From: Chitinophagaceae bacterium | Lineage (GTDB): Bacteria; Bacteroidota; Bacteroidia; Chitinophagales; Chitinophagaceae | Length of the DNA: 16,594 nt | NCBI GenBank assembly: GCA_008080615.1 | Contig: VIKJ01000001.1 | Location: 1 to 16,594 of the forward strand | Direction of reading: 5' to 3' | In this document: piece after piece, positions 9,261-16,102 of the stretch | Position numbering within the stretch: position 1 is the stretch's first letter | Layout of the letters: each line of letters begins with the position of its first letter | Notes under the pieces: generated by a model | The model's database searches: none | Seen by the model: the letters and a program-made list of their open reading frames with translations, nothing else | Told to the model about the DNA's origin: nothing | Made by a program: the position numbers and the translations under genes

Positions 9261-9291
9261 CAAATTAAGGCAATTATTAACGTGGAAACAA
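9261..9291 (-). promoter_or_regulatory. Candidate fabD promoter (Bacteroidota-type)
   Basis: On the minus strand, TTG (9291-9289) is followed after 20 bp by TTAATTTG (9268-9261). That is one mismatch from the Bacteroidota -7 consensus TAnnTTTG at an acceptable spacing. The -7 element ends 20 bp before the fabD ATG, leaving a short leader. It lies just downstream of the folE terminator, where a new promoter is expected. Pattern match only. Confidence 0.4.
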
Positions 9292-9293
9292 GC

Positions 9294-9323
9294 AAAAAAA
9301 AGAGCCCCTTATCAGGAGCTCTT
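9294..9323 (-). terminator. Rho-independent terminator after folE
   Basis: On the minus strand, AAGAGC pairs with GCTCTT. The stem extends inward past one mismatch (CCT with AGG) around a four-base TATC/GATA loop, and a run of T residues follows directly. It lies about 20 bp past the folE stop and ahead of fabD, so it ends the pterin-gene transcript. Confidence 0.8.
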
Positions 9324-9344
9324 GTATAAACTGAAGAAACTGTT

Positions 9345-10067
9345 TTAAAATTCTGTTTTTAACTCTAAGTATCTAAGAAATTCTTCTTTGCGCTTATCTT
9401 CTTTAAAAGCTCCACCATAAAAAGCGGTGATAGTAGATGAAGTATCATCTTCTACTCCCCTGCTGGCTACACAAAGATGTTTTGCATCAATAACAATAGC
9501 TACATCCTCGGTACCTAAAGCTGCTTGCAATTCTTTTCCAATTTGCATGGTTAAACGCTCTTGTACTTGAGGACGTTTAGCATAATACTGAACCAAGCGG
9601 TTTAATTTACTTAACCCAATTACATTACCATTACTAATATAAGCAATATGTGCTTTTCCAATGATTGGAACAAAGTGGTGTTCGCAATTGCTATAGAATG
9701 AAATATTTTTTTCAACCAACATTTCATTGTATTTGTACTTATTTTCGAACAGTGCAATCGAAGGCTTGTTAGCAGGATTGAGGCCACTAAAAATTTCTTG
9801 AATATACATCTTAGCCACTCTCTTAGGTGTACCCTTTAAACTATCGTCTGTAAGGTCTAAACCCATCACTTCCATGATAGCTTTAAAATGATCCTGAATA
9901 AGACTCATTTTTTCTTCATCGGATTTATCAAATGCATCCGCTCGCATAGGTGTGTCAACAGAAGTACTTATATGGTTATCGCCCATCTCGTCCATCATGT
10001 CATCACTTGTAAATTCAATTTTATCTCCGTTCAGACGGATATTCGACAAAATTTCGTTCTGTTTCAT
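9345..10067 (-). CDS. folE: GTP cyclohydrolase I (FolE)
   Basis: FolE converts GTP to 7,8-dihydroneopterin triphosphate and formate, the entry step to folate, biopterin-type and queuosine pterins. The 240-residue frame carries all zinc ligands: Cys128 and His131 in SNCEHHFVP and Cys199 in KHLCVASRG. It also has the GTP-site segments LSKLNRLV (152-159) and RPQVQERLT (165-173). The terminal segment FLRYLELKTEF is usual for the Bacteroidota form. The ATG at 10067 overlaps the upstream PTPS gene by 47 bp. A later start at Met24 (9998) or Met25 would remove the overlap and still keep the conserved region that begins near GDNHISTSVDTPMR. I keep the longer start because the extension looks codon-like, but the start is uncertain. 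The enzyme call is secure. Confidence 0.95.
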   Translation of the reverse strand: MKQNEILSNIRLNGDKIEFTSDDMMDEMGDNHISTSVDTPMRADAFDKSDEEKMSLIQDHFKAIMEVMGLDLTDDSLKGTPKRVAKMYIQEIFSGLNPANKPSIALFENKYKYNEMLVEKNISFYSNCEHHFVPIIGKAHIAYISNGNVIGLSKLNRLVQYYAKRPQVQERLTMQIGKELQAALGTEDVAIVIDAKHLCVASRGVEDDTSSTITAFYGGAFKEDKRKEEFLRYLELKTEF

Positions 10068-10446
10068 GTAATCTTATTTTTAAATCTAATTGTTGATCCA
10101 ATTTTGCTCTTAACAAATCATATATAACAACTGCAATATTTTCTGCAGTAGGATTCAAATTTTTAAACTCAACAGTATCCAAGTTCAAGTTCTTATGATC
10201 AAACTTATCTAGCACTTGTTGCTTAATGAGGTCACTTAATATTTTTAAATCAACCACATAACCTGTTTCAGGATTAATTTCTCCTGTAACCTGAACAATT
10301 AATTCATAGTTATGTCCATGATAATTGTCATTATTACAAAGACCAAAAACTGCCTTGTTTTCAGCTGCAGTCCATGAAGGGTTATTCAATCTATGCGCCG
10401 CATTAAAATGTTCTTTTCTAAAAACGGTTACTCTATTGTGGTTCAT
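10021..10446 (-). CDS. 6-pyruvoyl-tetrahydropterin synthase / QueD family protein, copy 1
   Basis: This family acts on dihydroneopterin triphosphate. PTPS makes 6-pyruvoyl-tetrahydropterin, whereas QueD makes 6-carboxy-tetrahydropterin for queuosine. The 141-residue protein has the zinc histidines in FNAAH (14-18) and HGHN (43-46), a cysteine in FGLCNNDNYHGHN, DHKNLNLD (82-89, catalytic Asp-His) and HETERN with the pterin-binding Glu. The cysteine stands five residues before HGH (CxxxxxHGH), like mammalian PTPS (CNNPNGHGHN), whereas E. coli QueD has a shorter spacing. That favours a PTPS-type reaction, but it does not prove it. The 3' end overlaps folE, which implies one transcript and coupled pterin synthesis. 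It is 56% or so similar by eye to copy 2 upstream. Confidence 0.9.
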   Translation of the reverse strand: MNHNRVTVFRKEHFNAAHRLNNPSWTAAENKAVFGLCNNDNYHGHNYELIVQVTGEINPETGYVVDLKILSDLIKQQVLDKFDHKNLNLDTVEFKNLNPTAENIAVVIYDLLRAKLDQQLDLKIRLHETERNFVEYPSERR

Positions 10447-10621
10447 TCAATTGTTTTATTCAACAGCAGTATGCACACCAACATACAATTGTTATCCCTT
10501 TTAAATTAATCTAAGATTCAGTTCTTATTCGCAAAACACTGTTTCAGAAGTGTGCTGATCAAGTGGCTTTGCAAAACCAATATTATAATAACGCCTAAGC
10601 GATTCTTTTGTTCAAAAAAAA

Positions 10622-11032
10622 TTATCCCCCAAAATATTCCACGTAAATGCGGGGTGTTTCGTATAACTTAATACAATGAAGCTCAACTGTTTGAGGCAAA
10701 TTTGGTGCCAATTCCTTCCAAATGGCAATGGCCAGATTTTCGGTACTGCACATCTGCCCATTTAAAAAAGGAACGTCTAAATTTAGGTTTTTGTGATCTA
10801 AATGATCTATTACACGTTGTTTTATTAATTTACTCAACTCTTTTACATCAAATAAGAAGCCAGTATCTGGGTTAGGATGCCCTTTAATGGTTACATAAAG
10901 GTCATAATTATGCCCATGCCAGTTCTCGTTAGCACAAACCCCAAAAACAGCCTCATTCTGCTCTTTAGACCAATTATTGTTGTACAATTTGTGGGCTGCA
11001 TTAAAATGTTCTAATCTGGTTAGGTATACCAT
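10622..11032 (-). CDS. 6-pyruvoyl-tetrahydropterin synthase / QueD family protein, copy 2
   Basis: This second member (136 residues) has MVYLTRLEHFNAAHK at the start and FGVCANENWHGHNYD with the same CxxxxxHGH spacing as copy 1. It also carries LDHKNLNLDVPF, the STENLAIAIW helix and LYETPRIYVEY near the end. The STENLAIAIW and DVPF segments look especially like eukaryotic PTPS. All recognised active-site residues are kept in both copies, so neither looks dead. I chose the ATG at 11032. A TTG 21 bases upstream keeps the frame but overlaps a TACCTTTG promoter-like box, and the added residues have no family counterpart. It is the first gene of the minus-strand pterin cluster, 175 bp before copy 1. 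I saw no RNA motif or clear promoter in that 175-bp gap. Confidence 0.9.
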   Translation of the reverse strand: MVYLTRLEHFNAAHKLYNNNWSKEQNEAVFGVCANENWHGHNYDLYVTIKGHPNPDTGFLFDVKELSKLIKQRVIDHLDHKNLNLDVPFLNGQMCSTENLAIAIWKELAPNLPQTVELHCIKLYETPRIYVEYFGG

Positions 11033-11042
11033 TCCTCGGGGA

Positions 11043-11058
11043 TATTTTTGCAAAGGTA
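11043..11058. promoter_or_regulatory. Back-to-back -7-like elements between the PTPS gene and mqnB
   Basis: In the 69-bp divergent gap the plus strand has TATTTTTG (11043-11050). The minus strand has TACCTTTG (11058-11051) immediately beside it. Both fit the Bacteroidota -7 consensus TAnnTTTG exactly. The minus box ends 18 bp before the chosen PTPS ATG; the plus box is 51 bp before the mqnB ATG. Neither has a TTG at the expected -33 distance, so the evidence is partial. Confidence 0.4.
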
Positions 11059-11101
11059 CAAAAACTAAGAAAGTTGACCGTTTTTCATCAACTTTACATC
11101 T

Positions 11102-11770
11102 ATGAAAGTAGTTATTACTGCAGCAACCGTAGGTGAATGGATGCCTGCCTTTGCATCAATTAACAATCTGTATACCGAAAAAAGTAGCAGGTTTAAGGTA
11201 CAATTTTACCAGTCGGGGGTAGGTATGCTGGCTAGTTCAGTAGCATTAACCAGATTGGCCATAGAGGATAAACCCGATTTAATTATTCAAATAGGGATTG
11301 CAGGTAGCTTTAAACAATCCACTCAATTGGGCAAAGTGGTAGTAATCGATGAAGAAATATTGGGAGATACGGGTGTGGAAGAAAATGGTGCATGGAAAGA
11401 TATATTTGATTTGAAACTAGAAAAAAGCAATTACCATCCCTTTGAAAAAAGAAAACTACCCAACCCTTGGTTAAAGAAGTTTAATCTGTTGAAATTACCA
11501 GAACTCAATGCAATTACTGTTAATCAAATAAGTACTGATGCAAAGAGGATTAAACAATTACAAAAAAAATACAAACCCGATGTAGAAAGTATGGAAGGAG
11601 CTGCTTTGCACTATATAGGCAGAGAAATGGGTATACCTTTTATTCAAATCAGGGCTATTTCTAATTTAGTTGGGGAACGAGATAAATCAAAATGGTTATT
11701 GAAAGCATCTATTGATAATTTAAATAAAACAGTACTGCAATATATTGATGCACTGTATAAAATTAAATAG
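11102..11770 (+). CDS. mqnB: Futalosine hydrolase
   Basis: MqnB splits (aminodeoxy)futalosine to release the nucleobase and dehypoxanthine futalosine, a step of the futalosine route to menaquinone. The 222-residue protein has the nucleoside phosphorylase/nucleosidase fold: GIAGSF (65-70), ESMEGAALHYI (162-172) with the ribose-binding Met-Glu, and RAISNLVGERDKSKW (184-198). In the last motif Asn188 replaces the Asp seen in MTA/SAH nucleosidases, as I recall is usual in MqnB. The gene mqnD 98 bp downstream supports the assignment strongly. It is divergent from the PTPS genes. Confidence 0.92.
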   Translation: MKVVITAATVGEWMPAFASINNLYTEKSSRFKVQFYQSGVGMLASSVALTRLAIEDKPDLIIQIGIAGSFKQSTQLGKVVVIDEEILGDTGVEENGAWKDIFDLKLEKSNYHPFEKRKLPNPWLKKFNLLKLPELNAITVNQISTDAKRIKQLQKKYKPDVESMEGAALHYIGREMGIPFIQIRAISNLVGERDKSKWLLKASIDNLNKTVLQYIDALYKIK

Positions 11771-11868
11771 GGTTAACATTTCATTGAACAGTAACATTAA
11801 AACGGATCATATATATACACTCTACAAATTAAACCACTTCAACAATTCATTGTTTATAATTTATACGA

Positions 11869-12654
11869 ATGAAATTCTCACTTGCATTTTCTCCTTGCCC
11901 CAATGATACTTTTATTTTTGACGCATTGGTGAATCAAAAAATTGATACAGAAGGAATCAACTTTGAGGTTCATTTAGAAGACGTGCAAACCCTTAATGAG
12001 TGGGCTATTCAAGGAAAAATGGATATTACTAAAATCAGTTACGGCGTATATAATTTAGTAAATAAGCAATATCAATTGTTACACAGTGGAGGGGCCCTTG
12101 GTAAAGGAGTTGGGCCATTGTTAATTAGTAAATCGACCCCAATTTTCAATGATGAAATGCTAGTGGCCATCCCAGGAAAAAATACTACTGCACATGTATT
12201 ATTTTCATTGGCTTATCCCCATGCAAAGAATAAAGTATTTAAAGTATTTCATGAAATAGAAGCTGCTGTTTTATCGGGTGAGGTAGATGCTGGCGTTATC
12301 ATTCATGAGAATAGATTTACTTACCAAGAAAAAGGATTAATTAAAATAATGGACCTAGGTGCATATTGGGAAGAAACTCAAAAAGTACCCATTCCATTGG
12401 GAGGAATCATCGCCAAAAAATCAATTGACCCTACCACCATTGCAAAAATAGATCAGCTCATTAAAAAGAGTATTGAATACGCTTTTGAACACTACCCCCA
12501 AATAGCTCCTTATGTGCGTGAGCATTCACAAGAAATGAGCGAGCAGGTAATGCGGCAGCATATAGACTTATATGTAAACAATTACTCCCTTAATTTAGGT
12601 GCAGACGGATTGAAAGCGGTAGAAGTATTGATGCAAACAATAGAGCGCTTATAA
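11869..12654 (+). CDS. mqnD: 1,4-dihydroxy-6-naphthoate synthase
   Basis: MqnD converts cyclic dehypoxanthine futalosine to 1,4-dihydroxy-6-naphthoate in menaquinone synthesis. The 261-residue product has a periplasmic-binding-protein-like fold with the N-terminal SPCPNDTFIFDAL (8-20), KISYGVYNL (55-63), the loop GGALGKGVGP (74-83) and IIHENRFTY (144-152). His146 in the last motif corresponds to the proposed catalytic histidine of the family. Length is normal and the frame is intact. It follows mqnB in the same direction. The other futalosine genes (mqnA, mqnC, mqnE) are not in the window. Downstream is the repeat-rich region. Confidence 0.94.
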   Translation: MKFSLAFSPCPNDTFIFDALVNQKIDTEGINFEVHLEDVQTLNEWAIQGKMDITKISYGVYNLVNKQYQLLHSGGALGKGVGPLLISKSTPIFNDEMLVAIPGKNTTAHVLFSLAYPHAKNKVFKVFHEIEAAVLSGEVDAGVIIHENRFTYQEKGLIKIMDLGAYWEETQKVPIPLGGIIAKKSIDPTTIAKIDQLIKKSIEYAFEHYPQIAPYVREHSQEMSEQVMRQHIDLYVNNYSLNLGADGLKAVEVLMQTIERL

Positions 12655-12677
12655 ACCTCTAAGCGCATATTAGAAAT

Positions 12678-12877
12678 GAAACCTTTAGCCCAGGAGCGCG
12701 ATTGAAATATATTAGACATCAAGCAAGGATTGAAAAACGAAACCTTTAGCCCAGGAGCGCGATTAGCATTTTCACAAAAAACTTTAGCCCAGGAGCAAGA
12801 TTGAAATATATTAGTCATCAAGCAAGGATTGAAAAAACGAAACATTTAGCCGAGGAGCGCGCTTAGCATTTTCACAA
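12678..12877 (+). repeat. Tandem duplication, two ~100-bp units
   Basis: The segment 12678-12777 recurs at 12778-12877 with fewer than about ten differences and compensating one-base indels. Each unit holds a 26-bp motif, the spacer GAAATATATTAG(A/T)CATC, the lead GCAAGGATTGAAAAA, a second 26-bp motif and AGCATTTTCACAA. Confidence 0.8.
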
Positions 12878-12918
12878 GAAAGAATTGAGCCAATTGTATA
12901 ATCAGTAATGTGAGTAAT

Positions 12919-13017
12919 GAGCGGAATAAAAAATGAAACCTTTAGCGCAGGAGCGAGATTAGCATTTTCGGAAGAAAATGCTGCGACTGGGGTGTAGTTG
13001 AATTTTTTATTCCGCTC
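12919..13017. repeat. 99-bp near-palindrome with perfect 16-bp arms
   Basis: The left arm GAGCGGAATAAAAAAT (12919-12934) is the exact reverse complement of ATTTTTTATTCCGCTC (13002-13017). At the centre AGCATTTTC (12961-12969) and GAAAATGCT (12974-12982) form a perfect 9-bp hairpin around GGAA. Between these, the two halves are diverged inverted copies of the repeat module. RNA from either strand could fold into a long interrupted hairpin, so it may act as a two-way terminator or 3' stabiliser for mqnD and phr (inference). Confidence 0.85.
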
Positions 13018-13180
13018 AAGACAACTAAAATATTTATTTCAATATAGAAAATGCTGCGACGAGGGTGTAGTTGAGTTTTTTTAATCCTTGCGGAAATCTA
13101 TAGGTTTAGTTGAGTATTTTAATCCGCGCTAAAACCCAGTGTCAATTATTTTTTGGTGAAATGCTGCGACTGTTCTGCAG

Positions 13181-14491
13181 CTATTGTTTCAACGCTTTTG
13201 CATAAACTTCTAATACGCGCTTTCTCGCCAATTCATGAGCTACAATAGGTTTGGGGTAACTGAATTCTTGAAATTCTGGCACCCATTTCCGAATGTATTT
13301 TAAGTCTTTATCGAATTTCTCTGTTTGCAAATAAGGATTGAATACCCTGAAATAAGGAGCCGCATCACATCCACTGCTACTAGCCCATTGCCATCCTCCA
13401 TTATTGGCAGCCAAATCAAAATCCAATAGTTTCTGTGCAAAGTAGGCTTCCCCCCACCTCCAATCAATCAATAAATGTTTCGTTAAGAAAGAAGCAACAA
13501 TCATCCTCACTCTATTGTGCATAAATCCAGTAGTATTCAATTCACGCATACCTGCATCTACTATAGGATAACCTGTATTGCCTTCGCACCAACACTTAAA
13601 TTCTTCTTCATTGTTTCGCCATTCAATTCTGTCATATTCAGGTTTAAAGGAAGCGCCATTCCCTAATTTAGGGTAGTGCCAAAGAATGGTATGGTAAAAA
13701 TCTCTCCAGATTAATTCATTTAAATAGGTTTCATTTAACTCCTTTGCTCTTTTTGCCAAAGCACGAATACTGATAGTTCCAAATCGAAGATGAACACCCA
13801 TTTTAGAAGTACCATTTTCTAATCCTGGAAAATCACGATTACTGGTATAATTTTCAATGATGACTTCTGTTATTTTTTTAGAAGGAAAGGGGTCACTTGA
13901 ATCTTTAAAGCCTATCGATTGTAAAGAAGGAATGGGAAAAGGTTTTTGCTGAAGAAAATGTTTGAAATATTTTTCAGTTGAAAATGCAGTTAAGTGATCT
14001 GCTGTTAATTTGGATTTCCACTTTCTTGAATAAGGTGTAAAAACTGTATATGGCTTACCATCGTCTTTAACTACTTCGGACTTTTCAAAAATTACTTGGT
14101 CTTTGAATGTTTGCATAGTTGTTCCATGCGCAGCAAGCAATGCTTCTATTTGTGTATCCCGCTCTCTTGCATAGGGTTCATAATCATGGTTTAAAAAAAC
14201 GGTATCTACTTTGTACTTGGTTAATAGTTGTTTAAATACTTCTTGTGGTTTACCATAGTACACTTCCAAGCTAGAACCCAACTGTTCCAATTCTGTTTGC
14301 ATTTCAGTAATAGCAGCATGAATAAAAGCTACCCTACGATCAGATTGATCCTCCAGCTTATCTAAAATATTTTTATCAAAAATGAATATAGGAACCACAG
14401 GCATGCCCGCACGCAATGCATGATATAAGCCTGCATTGTCTTGTAATCGTATATCCCTTCTAAACCAAAATAGATGAACCTTAGTAAGCAT
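13181..14491 (-). CDS. phr: Deoxyribodipyrimidine (CPD) photolyase
   Basis: This FAD enzyme uses blue/near-UV light to reverse cyclobutane pyrimidine dimers. The 436-residue protein has an N-terminal Rossmann antenna domain (VHLFWFRRDIRLQDNAGL, 5-22) and a C-terminal helical FAD domain. FAD and DNA contacts are seen in YTVFTPYSRKW (148-158), GVHLRFGTIS (232-241), LIWRDFYHTILWHYP (260-274) and GNTGYPIVDAGMREL. The electron-transfer triad matches E. coli as Trp367 (NGGWQWA), Trp344 (IDWRWGE) and Trp301, and Asn363 sits at the position next to flavin N5. Intact residues favour a working class I photolyase over a signalling cryptochrome. The antenna pigment cannot be told. It is transcribed alone, converging on the repeat region. 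Confidence 0.95.
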   Translation of the reverse strand: MLTKVHLFWFRRDIRLQDNAGLYHALRAGMPVVPIFIFDKNILDKLEDQSDRRVAFIHAAITEMQTELEQLGSSLEVYYGKPQEVFKQLLTKYKVDTVFLNHDYEPYARERDTQIEALLAAHGTTMQTFKDQVIFEKSEVVKDDGKPYTVFTPYSRKWKSKLTADHLTAFSTEKYFKHFLQQKPFPIPSLQSIGFKDSSDPFPSKKITEVIIENYTSNRDFPGLENGTSKMGVHLRFGTISIRALAKRAKELNETYLNELIWRDFYHTILWHYPKLGNGASFKPEYDRIEWRNNEEEFKCWCEGNTGYPIVDAGMRELNTTGFMHNRVRMIVASFLTKHLLIDWRWGEAYFAQKLLDFDLAANNGGWQWASSSGCDAAPYFRVFNPYLQTEKFDKDLKYIRKWVPEFQEFSYPKPIVAHELARKRVLEVYAKALKQ

Positions 14492-14547
14492 TTGGTGGTT
14501 TTAAATTATTACAAGTTAACAAGTAAATTGTTGGTGAAGTTCCCACA

Positions 14548-14585
14548 AATAAAAATCCCGTTCTGAACATGCCAGAACGGGATTT
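14548..14585 (-). terminator. Strong rho-independent terminator after the ompA-like gene
   Basis: CAGAACGGGATTT (minus-strand 5' arm is the complement of 14573-14585) pairs perfectly over 13 bp with 14553-14565, around a seven-base loop (14566-14572). On the minus strand the stem runs into TTTTTATTTG. It starts 18 bp past the ompA-like stop and insulates phr. Confidence 0.9.
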
Positions 14586-14602
14586 AAAATAGGTATTAGA
14601 AA

Positions 14603-15988
14603 TTAGTTCATTTCACGAACTCTGAATTCAACTCTTCTGTTTTCAGCTCTACCTTTTGCAGTTTTATTGTCTGCAATAGGAGATTCACTACCATGACCAT
14701 CTGTTAACAATCTGTCTGCAGCAATTTTCTTACTGAACAAATATGCTTTAACTGAATTGGCTCTCTTTAAAGACAATGGTTTGTTGATTTTATCAGATCC
14801 AGTATTATCAGTATATCCGTCTACATATAATTTCAATGAAGGATACTCATTCAATGCTTTTAATACTTTGTTTAATTCAACTTTAGATGATTTAGTTAAC
14901 ACGGCACTACCTGTAATAAACAATACTTTTTTATTGTCGAAATTGTATTGTTTTTTCAATTCAGGACAACCATTGTTATCAGCTGCACCTTTGATAGTAG
15001 GACACTTATCTTCTTCATCATTTACGCCATCGCCATCTGTATCAGGAATAGGACAACCTTGGTAACGAGCTAAGCCAGCAACTGTAGGACACTTATCTTC
15101 TTCATCATTAACTCCGTCTTTATCAGTATCTGGAATAGGACAACCTTGGTATTTAACCAATCCTGCAACAGTAGGACATTTGTCTTGTTCATCATTGATA
15201 CCATCTTTATCCGTATCAGGAATAGGGCAGCCTTGGTACTTTGCTAAACCTTTAACTGTAGGGCACTTATCATTGTCATCAATGATACCATCACCATCTG
15301 TATCTTTTGGAACAACAACAACTGGTGCTGGTGGAGGCGGTGGAGGTGGAGGCACAACAGCCTTTTTCTCGTACAACTTCACTTTAAGACCAAGTTGAAA
15401 GCCATTGTTATAAAATCCGATATTGCCTTTATTGGCATTAGGATTGGTAGCATTTTTTAAGTCGGAGATACCATAGATATAACGACCATATACTTGTACT
15501 AAGCTATGTGGAAAAAGTTCAACTCCTGCTGAGATAGCCGTACTGATAGAAATGTATTGACTTTTAAAATAAACAGTTGATCCTTCGTTTTTTAGCTTGT
15601 TAGCAAAATCAATTTGTGGACCAAATATGAAAGACATATTTTTTAATGCTTCATATTTAAACAACAATGGAACTGACTGATATTGAATAGTACCATCAAA
15701 CTGACCCAATGGATTGTGGTTTCCAACATATTTTAAAACAGACCACTGACCCTGAGGTTCAAATGACCATTTTTGAGATAAAGGAATGTTTAACCAAACT
15801 CCACCAGCATAACCTACCCCAGTTTTGTAATCTCTACCTTGAGGATTGGTTACCCTAAATTTGGTAAAGTTCCCTGCTCCTAAAATACCAGCACTAATGC
15901 CTGGTTTGGTTTTCGCTTTTTGGGCATATGTGTATGCTCCAAAAGCACATAAAGCTGCTAAAAGCAGAACTAATTTTTGTGGTTTCAT
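14603..15988 (-). CDS. OmpA-family outer-membrane protein with TSP3 calcium-binding repeats
   Basis: This is a 461-residue envelope protein likely to tether the outer membrane to peptidoglycan. It starts with a signal peptide (hydrophobic 6-20, likely cleavage after YA at 22). An N-terminal beta-barrel-like domain follows (about 30-207, ending GFQLGLKVKLYEK), then a run of eight prolines (213-220). Four thrombospondin type 3 units start at residues 229, 258, 287 and 316, each 29 residues, of the form DTDxDGxxDxxDKCPT...GCPIP. Their Asp-rich loops bind calcium in the family. The C-terminal OmpA domain (about 350-461) has GYTDNTGSDKINKPLSLKRA with Asp394 and Arg409 at the diaminopimelate-binding positions, and GRAENRRVEF. 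It is a monocistronic unit bounded by terminators, as expected for an abundant protein. Confidence 0.94.
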   Translation of the reverse strand: MKPQKLVLLLAALCAFGAYTYAQKAKTKPGISAGILGAGNFTKFRVTNPQGRDYKTGVGYAGGVWLNIPLSQKWSFEPQGQWSVLKYVGNHNPLGQFDGTIQYQSVPLLFKYEALKNMSFIFGPQIDFANKLKNEGSTVYFKSQYISISTAISAGVELFPHSLVQVYGRYIYGISDLKNATNPNANKGNIGFYNNGFQLGLKVKLYEKKAVVPPPPPPPPAPVVVVPKDTDGDGIIDDNDKCPTVKGLAKYQGCPIPDTDKDGINDEQDKCPTVAGLVKYQGCPIPDTDKDGVNDEEDKCPTVAGLARYQGCPIPDTDGDGVNDEEDKCPTIKGAADNNGCPELKKQYNFDNKKVLFITGSAVLTKSSKVELNKVLKALNEYPSLKLYVDGYTDNTGSDKINKPLSLKRANSVKAYLFSKKIAADRLLTDGHGSESPIADNKTAKGRAENRRVEFRVREMN

Positions 15989-16014
15989 GTAAATAAATTT
16001 TAATCGATTGCTTT

Positions 16015-16044
16015 AAAAAAGGACTTATTAGGGGGGGCTAAGTC
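16015..16044 (-). terminator. Possible terminator after the class IV aminotransferase
   Basis: On the minus strand GACTTA and TAAGTC form a six-base stem around an 11-base C-rich loop, followed by C and six T residues. The stem is short and AT-rich, so this is a weak call. Its location between the aminotransferase stop and the ompA-like start fits. Confidence 0.45.
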
Positions 16045-16102
16045 TCATAATCGGGATAAAATTAAGGATTTCAGCCAATATATATATAAAATTTACCTTA
16101 AC

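Larger units (their letters stand above)
12660..13180. repeat. Intergenic array of direct and inverted repeat modules between convergent mqnD and phr
   Basis: This non-coding stretch of about 526 bp is filled by related modules. Five plus-oriented copies of a 26-bp motif (core TTTAGCCCAGGAGCGCGATT with variants) lie at 12678-12703, 12739-12764, about 12778-12802, 12839-12864 and 12935-12960. Copies 2, 4 and 5 continue into AGCATTTTC. Beyond 12970 come inverted relatives that start GAAAATGCTGCGAC at 12974 and 13047. Degenerate pieces lie at 13102-13130 (ends AATCCGCGC) and 13158-13180. Direct copies 2 and 4 are led by GCAAGGATT and the inverted copy 2 ends in AATCCTTGC (to 13091), which shows that both orientations derive from one module. 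It resembles REP/BIME or MITE-like elements. No transposase, CRISPR-like regular spacing or credible ORF is present. Confidence 0.8.

Noticed and set aside
10447..10621. Possible preQ1-type riboswitch or promoter between the two PTPS genes
   Set aside because: I found no preQ1 aptamer pattern, no TAnnTTTG box and only a trivial 5-bp inverted repeat.
11033..11053. TTG start for PTPS copy 2
   Set aside because: The TTG is part of a TACCTTTG promoter-like box, and the ATG at 11032 gives a normal family N-terminus.
12582..12845. Minus-strand open frame of 87 codons over the mqnD end and the repeats
   Set aside because: It encodes the repeat twice (NPCLM.NIFQS..WAK), overlaps the mqnD end and resembles no protein; it is a by-product of the repeats.
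12678..12964. Possible CRISPR array from recurring ~26-bp motifs
   Set aside because: Spacers alternate in length, are themselves repeated and are not unique; the motif drifts between copies, inverted copies follow, and no cas gene is present.
15180..15398. Plus-strand open frame with a polyglycine run
   Set aside because: It is the antisense shadow of the TSP3 and polyproline part of the OmpA-like gene.
16021..16046. Run of seven G residues upstream of the ompA-like gene as a phase-variation tract
   Set aside because: It lies in the loop of a terminator-like hairpin, outside any visible promoter spacing or reading frame, so there is no mechanism to support a switch.
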